Assembly (NCBI RefSeq): GCF_009176645.1
Contig: NZ_AP019007.1
Span: 3,410,001-3,474,000 of the forward strand
Length of the DNA: 64,000 nucleotides
Direction of reading: 5' to 3'
Origin: Enterobacter oligotrophicus
Lineage (GTDB): Bacteria > Pseudomonadota > Gammaproteobacteria > Enterobacterales > Enterobacteriaceae
Shown: positions 55,545 through 64,000 of the stretch, piece after piece
Position numbering within the stretch: position 1 is the first letter of the stretch
How the letters are laid out: every line of letters begins with the position of its first letter
Translations under genes and position numbers: made by a program
Notes under the pieces: model-generated
The model's database searches: none
Told to the model about the DNA's origin: nothing
The model's input: only the letters and a program-made list of their open reading frames with translations

Positions 55545-57539
55545 TTACCAGGTGTAGTTGACACCCACAGCGGCTTGCCATGGACGCTCAATATCACTAC
55601 CTTTGGTATAGTCAAAGCCAGCATAACCGCCAAGGTTCTCGGTTGCCTGAACCTGAATACCAGCACCAACACGTACGGCTGCACCATCAATGCTATTGTC
55701 CAGTGCTACGTCATTCAACTTCACAGTGTTACCATCCGCGAACTCGTTTACACCAGCCAGGTGGAAGTATGGTTTAACAAACGCCCCTTTCTGCTGAAGT
55801 TCGTGAATATAACCCAAATTAACACCCACTTCCCCTTGAACGGAGTTCATGTCATCGCTGTGAACGGTCATACCATTGCTCAGTGTGTAGTCGGCACCAT
55901 CAAAGGTCATTGCAGAGACTTTGACATATGGCTCAGCAAAGAAAGAAGATGCATCCAGATAGGTATAACCAACTTTCATTCCTAAACCGAAGCTATTGGT
56001 TGCATTGCTGCCAGAGGCAGTCTGACCATCAAGCATGCGCACTTTGGCATCCTGGCTGTAGTGACCGAACTGTGCAGTTGTGTCGACAAACGCACCGTTA
56101 TCAAAACGACGAGACAGGTATCCTTGAACGGTGTAGCTATCAACATCACCTTTACTCTGCATAGTTGAGAGATCAGAAGATGCAGATGAGAAAGCTACAC
56201 CCGCCAGCCAGTCACCACCACGAGGTGCAGCAATACGAGTATCAGCACCAACCATTACACCATTGGTGTCAAGGTCATAGCTTGCCCCAGCATTGGTCGT
56301 ATTTTTATTTTTACCACCAAACCAGGAGGCCCATACACCACCCTGGTCAACTTTACTGGTGCGAGCTGCATTCAGACGCTGATCCAGAGTATCACCATTC
56401 AATGTGGCAATATTTACCGGTGCAGCAGCCAGGCCGAGAGCAACAGAAGCGCTGTTGGAAAGACGATCTGAACGTTTGAGCACAGCATTCGTATTCGTAC
56501 CCGCATTTACAGTAGCCACATCATACTGGTAAACACCCTGTTCGGTTTTTCCAGAGAACGTTGCGGTGGAGCCTTCTGTCTTATAAGAGACAAATGATTG
56601 CCCATCAGTGCCTTCGTTACCTGAATCAACAAATTGCAGTTTGTAGTTACCTGCGGCTGTTCCGCTGACACTAACATTGCCCTTCAGAGAACTAAATTTA
56701 AGAACTCCGGAGGAAGATCCTGCGTCCTGGGTCAATGTGCCAGCAACGATGTTATGGTCATTAACATTAATAACACTGCCATTCTGATTTTTCAGGTTAG
56801 TTAATGTTGAATCACCTGAAACATTCCATACTGAATTAGAGTCAAGAGTTAGATTTAAAGCTGACTTTGCAGTTGACGTAGAATCTAAAGTTGCGCTACC
56901 AGTAAACTGACTGTTATCAGTAAATGTGGCATTAAGCACAGCGTCGCCTGACAGATTTGCAGTCTTCGAGACAAACATATTCCCGTTTAACACCGACGAA
57001 TTATTAAAATTCACATTCGCTGTGTTAGCTACTCCGGAAGTTACATGATTATATACACGGATACCGCCGCTGATAACTGAATTGTCAACATCAACGGCAT
57101 TTGTCATTGCTGTTTTAAAATTAGTATCGTTACTGGCATCAAAGTAAATAGCCTGGCCACCTGCGTTGATTGATGAATTCAAAATTCGTATTAACGCATT
57201 ATTGTTTTTATAAACAGCAATACCAGTACCTCCACTCGTCCACGTACTGTTGGAAATAGTCAAGCTAGGCGTCGACAATGATGTTCCTGAAGATTCCAAA
57301 CCCAGAATCCGCTGTGCTGCTGATACATTAACATTGTCAAAAGTAATTCCTTTGCTCAAGGTGAGATTATTAGCAGCAACCCAACGACCATCACCTGATA
57401 AAGTATAGTTATCGTTGGCAATAGCCATCCCATCAGTTAAGGTACCTGTGCTGCCATTTGCAATTTCAGCTGCATAGGCATGGGCACACATTGTAGACAT
57501 AATCATCAATGACAGTATTTTTTTCTTAAAAATACGCAT
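55545..57539 (-). CDS. Autotransporter (type Va secretion) surface protein
   Basis: 664 residues. A Sec signal peptide (MRIFKKKILSLMIMSTMCAHAYA, cleavage before AEIANG) is followed by a ~370-residue passenger rich in N, S, T and G with repeated short beta-strand motifs (TLSKGITFDNVNV, LTISNSTWTSGG), typical of a pertactin/AIDA-type beta-helix. A C-terminal beta-barrel domain (~400-664) starts VWASWFGGKN and ends in the BAM signal VGVNYTW. There are almost no cysteines and no evident protease triad in the passenger, so adhesion or aggregation is likelier than proteolysis. ATG preceded by agagga. An imperfect inverted repeat lies 47-71 nt upstream. Confidence 0.88.
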   Translation of the reverse strand: MRIFKKKILSLMIMSTMCAHAYAAEIANGSTGTLTDGMAIANDNYTLSGDGRWVAANNLTLSKGITFDNVNVSAAQRILGLESSGTSLSTPSLTISNSTWTSGGTGIAVYKNNNALIRILNSSINAGGQAIYFDASNDTNFKTAMTNAVDVDNSVISGGIRVYNHVTSGVANTANVNFNNSSVLNGNMFVSKTANLSGDAVLNATFTDNSQFTGSATLDSTSTAKSALNLTLDSNSVWNVSGDSTLTNLKNQNGSVINVNDHNIVAGTLTQDAGSSSGVLKFSSLKGNVSVSGTAAGNYKLQFVDSGNEGTDGQSFVSYKTEGSTATFSGKTEQGVYQYDVATVNAGTNTNAVLKRSDRLSNSASVALGLAAAPVNIATLNGDTLDQRLNAARTSKVDQGGVWASWFGGKNKNTTNAGASYDLDTNGVMVGADTRIAAPRGGDWLAGVAFSSASSDLSTMQSKGDVDSYTVQGYLSRRFDNGAFVDTTAQFGHYSQDAKVRMLDGQTASGSNATNSFGLGMKVGYTYLDASSFFAEPYVKVSAMTFDGADYTLSNGMTVHSDDMNSVQGEVGVNLGYIHELQQKGAFVKPYFHLAGVNEFADGNTVKLNDVALDNSIDGAAVRVGAGIQVQATENLGGYAGFDYTKGSDIERPWQAAVGVNYTW

Positions 57540-57861
57540 AAGTTACTCATCCTCTGAAATAGATTAAATTTATGGACTAATATAAGGCATAAGGTAATAA
57601 CCTTTATGCCACTTATAGATTTACTTTTTATTAGCGCTCATGCAATTAAGTGTATTTATCTAAATGATAAGTTTTTTTGCAAAGATGGACGTGTGTGGAG
57701 TCAGGACATTTGCTTGCCCTGTTAATTCCATAACTATCAATGGGTTAGGGTCTTTGTGTATTCGGATTTTTTGTATAGGATTTTTCCTTGCTAAGGCTGT
57801 GAGCTTTGAAACGTAATAATTGCAACTTAAAAAATTGAAGCAAGAATGTATACGTTTCTGC
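57540..57861. other. Control region between the autotransporter and the AraC-type gene
   Basis: 322 A/T-rich nt upstream of the autotransporter. It contains GGCATAAGGT-aata-ACCTTTATGCC (57586-57610), an inverted repeat with one bulged base, 47-71 nt before the autotransporter start. No ORF. Confidence 0.5.
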
Positions 57862-58680
57862 TTATAAAGTCACAGGGAAGTAAAGTATAAAATTAAAGTT
57901 GATGTTCTCATTATCGTGCTGTTCACAAAGTCTAATTTCCTCGATAATATTCCCTTGGTACAAGTTTAGGTCGATCGAAATGAGGAAGTTTCTAATAAAA
58001 GCAATATATTCTTCCCATGTTCCTTTGAAGCTAGTTGTCCAATATTTCTGTTTGACCCTTTCATAATTGTAATTTTTATTGTCATGAAAACCTGATTTTG
58101 CCTGAATCTCGACCTCCCAGCTACGTTTACTGTTACACGCTATATTTGAAACAACTACGGCCACCGAATGTTCAGCCAGTATGTTCATTACTTTGTCTAG
58201 CCTGAGTTGACTTCCTCGTTTGGCACTGTCAAGCAGAGCTTCCCGGTACTTAAACTCAAAAACGCGTAGACGAAAGCCTTTAGGTTCTGATAAAAATAAC
58301 TGAACGCTCTGTGTTGTTGAGCTAAATCGCGGTGTTAGCCGTGAACATTGCAGGTACTTCCTGGATCTATATTGCAAAGGCGAACAGCCGAATTCACGCC
58401 GGAAAGCACGACTAAATGTTTGCTGTGTACTAAAGTTAAGCTCCATTGCTATGTGGTAAATGCTTTTCTTCGTAAATGTGACTAATATAGCTGCGCGGGT
58501 TAATCTACGTTTACGAATGTAATCACCTACGGTTTTGCCCGTAACGTCACTAAATAGCTTTTGTATATGACGCGGGGTATAGCCTGAGCGTTTGCAAACA
58601 TCCTCAACTGCAGGGGCTTGATCAATATGCTCTTCAATCCAGTTAATCAGCTCACCAATAAGTGCCTCATTTTTACTCAT
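57862..58680 (-). CDS. AraC/Rob-like transcriptional regulator
   Basis: 272 residues from ATG 58680 (MSKNEALIGELINWIEEHID). The AraC double helix-turn-helix is at the N-terminus (~10-110: VEDVCKRSGYTPRHIQKLFSDVTGKTVGDYIRKRRLTRAA and FSTQQTFSRAFRREFGCSPLQYR), as in Rob, SoxS and MarA. A ~150-residue C-terminal domain may be GyrI-like, as in Rob. The open frame continues 17 codons upstream without a good site. It faces the same way as the autotransporter, 322 nt ahead, and is a natural candidate activator. Confidence 0.85.
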   Translation of the reverse strand: MSKNEALIGELINWIEEHIDQAPAVEDVCKRSGYTPRHIQKLFSDVTGKTVGDYIRKRRLTRAAILVTFTKKSIYHIAMELNFSTQQTFSRAFRREFGCSPLQYRSRKYLQCSRLTPRFSSTTQSVQLFLSEPKGFRLRVFEFKYREALLDSAKRGSQLRLDKVMNILAEHSVAVVVSNIACNSKRSWEVEIQAKSGFHDNKNYNYERVKQKYWTTSFKGTWEEYIAFIRNFLISIDLNLYQGNIIEEIRLCEQHDNENINFNFILYFPVTL

Positions 58681-59088
58681 TCTGATACTGAAGCCTTTGG
58701 CAATTATCCAGGAATACGTTAAAAATAGCACAGTTGCTGAATGTTAGCGATAATCTGTTCTTTTGATTAGTTTTCTGGCTTCCTGAACATCTTGGGAGGG
58801 AATTCTAGATGGCGAGATCAGCTTTTTTTTACCATTTTAGGAAATAGTGAGTCTCTCATCTTTGATGGCGATTAGTATTGATGGTATGTAAAATAAGCTG
58901 AGGTGTATTATTGCTTAAATGTTGGTAATGGTGAGGATATGTTGCTAATATTTTTACTTTGCTCGATTGAGGTTAATGAGATGGACCATTATTTACTGCG
59001 AATGAAGCTATTCAGATTCCATAAAATAATGGTAGTAAATTAATCAAAGGAGGGGATAGGCTATGAGTATACGATAATATATTATAGT
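58681..59088. other. Non-coding A/T-rich stretch with a very strong orphan ribosome site
   Basis: About 400 nt. At 59046-59055 aaaggagggg precedes ATG AGT ATA CGA TAA (59063-59077), a four-codon frame. Upstream, ATG at 58981 opens a 20-codon frame with gagg before it. Either fragments of a lost gene or leader-like peptides. Promoters of the AraC-type gene should lie at its left end. Confidence 0.35.
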
Positions 59089-59226
59089 TTATACCAGAGC
59101 GCCAACTACTATAAGTCCAATTGATAAGTATATTAATAGTGAGGTTAGTGTTTCATCAATTGAACTTTCAATATAATGAACAATGCCTAAACCTACCATT
59201 CCAAATATCACTAACCATATATTCAT
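59089..59226 (-). CDS. Small hydrophobic membrane protein (45 residues)
   Basis: MNIWLVIFGMVGLGIVHYIESSIDETLTSLLIYLSIGLIVVGALV: two hydrophobic helices (~3-18 and ~28-45) joined by an acidic hinge. The ATG has aggg 6 nt upstream. Two minus-strand terminators lie just upstream, so it should have its own promoter in 59227-59310. Too short to identify; toxin-like or membrane-regulatory small proteins have this form, but nothing shows which. Confidence 0.5.
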   Translation of the reverse strand: MNIWLVIFGMVGLGIVHYIESSIDETLTSLLIYLSIGLIVVGALV

Positions 59227-59313
59227 TTTTAACCCTATTGTGATTGTATCAAATTGAATGCAATGTTTTATTTATTATTTTAAAATTCTCTTGCATACCA
59301 TTGTATTTCTTAG

Positions 59314-59344
59314 AATAAAAAAATGCCCGATAACTACTCGGGCA
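59314..59344 (-). terminator. Minus-strand terminator
   Basis: Stem TGCCCGA-gtagtta-TCGGGCA with a following T run (tttttttatt) on the minus strand. It is the second of two terminators in tandem. Confidence 0.85.
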
Positions 59345-59463
59345 GAAAATACAATGTCTACATAAGAATACTAACTCTACGATGCAAAAGATAACATGTT
59401 TCACTAAACTTGAGAACTCTATCTTGATAAAATAAGATAATTTGAAATTTGTCGCTTTTTTTT

Positions 59464-59543
59464 AAAAAAAAGCCCATCCCATAAAGAATGAGCTTAAGAT
59501 AACTATATTGGATGTAATAACAAGATATAAACAGTGGCATCAC
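59464..59543 (-). ncRNA. Candidate small RNA (~80 nt) with own promoter and terminator
   Basis: On the minus strand -35 TTGCAA (59573-59578) and -10 TATCAT (59550-59555) are 17 nt apart. About 80 nt on, a 9-bp hairpin AGCTCATTC-tttatg-GGATGGGCT (59471-59494, two G-U pairs) is followed by eight T's. No convincing frame lies between. Strong signals at both ends of a short non-coding stretch suggest an sRNA, or an attenuated leader. Not recognised as a known family. Confidence 0.45.
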
Positions 59544-59893
59544 TATAGAATGATATTGCAATTCAGCTATAGTTGCAATATGAACTGCGAAAACTCGGAT
59601 TTTTTGAATTTTTCTCTGTGTAACCAATTGTATTTGAAGGATATTGTTGGTGTGATGATATTGGTAATATGATCGAGGGTTTTAAGGTTTATTAGAATGA
59701 TGATAGCTCTATTATAATGCCCTGGTATGTGTTTTATAATAACTATTTTATTGCCCTTCCCCCCTCTCAAAATCAGATAAATTGCAGCAATGTATTTGTT
59801 GGTTTTTTTTAGTGAAATGTTTTAATGGTTACAGGCTGTAGATGAAATATATATGTAAGTGAATTGTTAGTTGGCAGGGGGTGTTCTCTGTGT

Positions 59894-60079
59894 ATGGCAA
59901 CTTGGAAAAGCATTTTGTTCAGTTGTTATAATAAATTCGAAAGGCTGGAAAAGATAAGAGCTCTCAATTTTTTTCGTGAGCTTAAGAGACTTAATTATCC
60001 GATAACTTTACGGGGTGTTAATATCTGGGTTGAGAATTGCATTAGCACGGTTAATCATGTTTCAACCGAGGCAGGATAG
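59894..60079 (+). CDS. Hypothetical 61-residue basic protein
   Basis: MATWKSILFSCYNKFERLEKIRALNFFRELKRLNYPITLRGVNIWVENC... Basic and amphipathic, with caggggg 12 nt before the ATG, which is rather far. It could be a fragment of a larger lost gene. Nothing recognised; low confidence that it is expressed. Confidence 0.3.
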   Translation: MATWKSILFSCYNKFERLEKIRALNFFRELKRLNYPITLRGVNIWVENCISTVNHVSTEAG

Positions 60080-60232
60080 GAAATAATGTTCTTACTCTAT
60101 GGTGGTAAATGTAGATTTTTAATGCGGATAAATTTATAAATGATTCTTATTGATACTGCGTAATTCAAGGTGGATGTATAACTTTTAGTCCGGAGGATAC
60201 AGGAAGTTGAAGTTCTGACAGAAGGAAATCTT

Positions 60233-60889
60233 ATGAGAACATTACTGTTAAGTGCAACAGGTTCTGTATTTGAAGATTAACTTTGCAACATTTTTGAATA
60301 ATGCCGGCCATGAAGTAGATGTGGTTCATGACATTACCGATGAGAGGAGGCGATGCATACCGCCTCTACTGTGTGATGATCCTCGAATCCTGCCAGCCGA
60401 CAGTGTACAGATGCTACGGGGATGGCGTAAAAACCATACCCGTTTACCTTTGCTTGCACTGACTGATTCAGACAGCGCGGCAAAGAGAAGTGAACTGCTT
60501 GATACAGGAACAGATGATTGTAAAGGGTTACCGGTGAATATAGATGAACTTCTGGCTCGTCTTTGTACTATTATCCGCCGCTGCTGTTATTAACATTCTC
60601 GCAGTTATATCAAGGCAGTTTGATGTTTGACACGGCCATTCGCGAGAGCGGCGTCGATGGAGAGTTGATACAACTGACACTACGGAAAATGGCTCTGTTG
60701 GAAGTTTTTTTACTGAACAGAAATCAGGTAATGCCGCACCGCTATCTGGAAAACAAACTATTTGCCATACACAGAACCTTCGAGAGTAATATGATAGAGG
60801 TGCATATATCGGGTCTACAGAAGAAGCTGGGGAAAAAGATTATCCGTACTATCTTTGGGCCGGGATACCTTCTTGAGGATGTCCTGTGA
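60233..60889 (+). pseudogene. OmpR/QseB-type response regulator, broken
   Basis: ATG at 60233 has a good site (gaaggaaatctt). The reading starts MRTLLLSATGSVFED, then meets TAA at 60278. A one-base gain in a T5 run near 60292 shifts frame; the receiver then continues (NNAGHEVDVVHDIT ... PPADSVQMLRGWRKNHTRLPLLALTD ... GTDDCKGLPVNIDELLARL). It breaks again near 60595-60620 before the winged-helix domain (LTLRKMALLEVFLLNRNQVMPHRYLENKLF ... NMIEVHISGLQKKLGKKIIRTIFGPGYLLEDVL). The stop overlaps GTG ACC GTC TGA, the relic of a kinase gene start, so a two-component operon once stood here. Confidence 0.82.
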
Positions 60890-61248
60890 CCGTCTGAACT
60901 TATAGCCTATAGACTGTATAATCAGTATGTTTTACCGTTGGTAACATCTGAGGTTTATTGTTGGTAGTCGTTTGAAACCCTGAGCTTATTATACACAACC
61001 ATATGTTACTGTTATCTCTGCATATTTGTTCGCTTGCCATCCTTCTTGTATCCAGTATCATCTTCTTTTTATTCTGTGATGCTTACTAAAATTCTCGTTC
61101 GCTAGATATTAGAATGTCGAATATTGGAGTTCAAAATGTCTTAATTTTTCTTGCGCATCTATACTTGATTTATATTATTTCTTATAATGGCATAATAAAT
61201 GGGCGGAACAATCAGTAAACTGATGTTCTACATTGTATTCTGACTTCA
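60890..61248. other. Non-coding stretch
   Basis: About 360 A/T-rich nt where the partner sensor kinase of the broken regulator would be expected. No credible ORF in any frame. Confidence 0.4.
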
Positions 61249-61288
61249 CGCAACCTTATTTCGAATTTTCAGGGTTGCGTTTTTTTTT
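61249..61288 (+). terminator. Plus-strand terminator without an adjacent gene
   Basis: CGCAACC ... GGTTGCG (7 bp, 17-nt loop) followed by nine T's. No gene ends just upstream, so it may belong to a lost gene or an unrecognised RNA. Confidence 0.65.
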
Positions 61289-61305
61289 GAATTTTATAAG
61301 GGCGA

Positions 61306-61465
61306 TCACTGCCCCTGACTATCGGAATCGAGCGTTTCAGGCATTGAAACATAGTCGTAGGAAACATCAGTTCCACGAAGAAGGAATTTTGCCTTGCGCT
61401 TATTTCTGACCAGCGCCACAGGTTGGTAGCATATATCATTATTGTCAATAATAGGGCTAAATAAT
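61306..61465 (-). pseudogene. Fragment of an unidentified protein gene
   Basis: A ~52-codon minus-strand frame without a start codon translates to a protein-like tail (QLFSPIIDNNDICYQPVALVRNKRKAKFLLRGTDVSYDYVSMPETLDSDSQGQ, broken here only by my reading). It may be the C-terminus of a deleted gene. Confidence 0.3.
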
Positions 61466-61489
61466 TGTGTCTATGAACGCCCTTCATGA

Positions 61490-61672
<183 letters not shown>

Positions 61673-61706
61673 CGGGTCCCCCATTCGCAGAGGGCCCGTT
61701 CGAGTG

Positions 61707-62699
<993 letters not shown>

Positions 62700-62722
62700 T
62701 TAATTACCTCTTTTATCGCGTC

Positions 62723-63622
<900 letters not shown>

Positions 63623-63780
63623 TTATTCGATTAGGTGGGGTAATTAGCTAGGGTTTATTAGGTGTATTCATCAATTTGGCGATATTAGCTCTGGAAATCA
63701 TCAACGGAGCATTTACTCCCCATAAGGGATGCAGATATTTTTAGTCCGTATCCCTTATTGATGAACGAGACTGATTCTAT

Positions 63781-64000
63781 TTAGCTCGATGACAGGTGGT
63801 CTTGTTTTAAGGCGGTCGCCTTTACTTTATTACTTGAGTAAATGAAGAAAAGTGCGATACCTAAGCAGAGGATAGCACCCAGACGACTCATCGAAAACGA
63901 AATGGATTGATTTCCCAACCAGCCAAAGTTATCGATTAACATGCTCATGGTTAACTGTCCGAAGATCACGGCGACTGTGGCAATCGCGGTTCCTATTCGT
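63781..64000 (-). CDS. DMT/YdcZ-type inner-membrane protein (partial, cut by window end)
   Basis: The last ~72 residues: a transmembrane segment (IATVAVIFGQLTMSMLIDNFGWLG), a short loop, then another (LGAILCLGIALFFIYSS) and a polar tail. FGQLTMSMLIDNFGWLG is typical of the DUF606/YdcZ family of small drug/metabolite-transporter-like proteins. The N-terminal part lies beyond position 64000. Confidence 0.75.
   Translation of the reverse strand, partial: RIGTAIATVAVIFGQLTMSMLIDNFGWLGNQSISFSMSRLGAILCLGIALFFIYSSNKVKATALKQDHLSSS

Noticed and set aside
59358..59770. Minus-strand open frames of 89 and 67 codons overlapping the candidate small RNA
   Set aside because: Low-complexity I/K/F-rich translations expected from A/T-rich DNA, no ribosome sites, and a strong terminator inside the longer one.

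Overview
The window is chromosomal DNA from a gammaproteobacterium of the family Enterobacteriaceae. It is most likely Enterobacter or a close relative such as Lelliottia. Gene order from yaeQ to proA-thrW follows the E. coli chromosome almost gene for gene, and the 16S rRNA reads as Enterobacter-like. Unlike E. coli K-12, it carries a complete Na+-translocating NADH:quinone reductase operon (nqrABCDEF-nqrM) beside dinB. It also has a peptide ABC transporter plus gamma-glutamyltransferase operon between tRNA-Asp and yafV. yaeF, ivy and prfH of E. coli are missing at their usual places.

Layout. 1-8261: core genes yaeQ-arfB-nlpE, proS, trmO-rcsF, the metNIQ methionine importer and gmhB. 8262-13930: an rRNA operon (16S, tRNA-Ile, tRNA-Ala, 23S, 5S, tRNA-Asp) with P1/P2 promoters, boxA sites and a terminator. 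13931-22260: dkgB, yafC, yafD, yafE, mltD, gloB, yafS, rnhA, dnaQ and a second, identical tRNA-Asp. 22261-30450: a GntR-type regulator, a five-gene oligopeptide-type ABC transporter and a cytoplasmic gamma-glutamyltransferase-like enzyme in one tightly packed operon. Its control region combines a perfect 23-bp palindrome, a sigma-54-type promoter and an upstream NtrC-like site. 30451-36126: yafV, fadE, gmhA, yafJ, yafK/dpaA. 36428-42468: the nqr operon. 42504-51484: dinB with its LexA box, pepD, gpt, frsA, crl, phoE with a PhoB box, proB and proA.

51596-61700 is an AT-rich accessory island beginning at tRNA-Thr (thrW), a classical integration site. It opens with a wrecked phage/P4-type integrase. 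It then carries a block transcribed leftwards: an AraC-type regulator, a 664-residue autotransporter, a 49-residue membrane protein and two orphan LuxR-like regulators with degenerate receiver halves, one with a cysteine-rich tail. The right part is decaying DNA: a 45-residue membrane protein, a candidate small RNA with its own promoter and terminator, a broken OmpR-type response regulator and the tail of a LysR regulator. Two aldo/keto reductases and the end of a small DMT-type membrane protein (cut by the window edge) follow.

The two places most worth attention are the nitrogen-responsive-looking control region of the ABC/gamma-glutamyltransferase operon (22344-22592) and the regulator/autotransporter block with its neighbouring small genes (53449-59560). 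All functional calls rest on reading the sequence and family knowledge; no database search was run.
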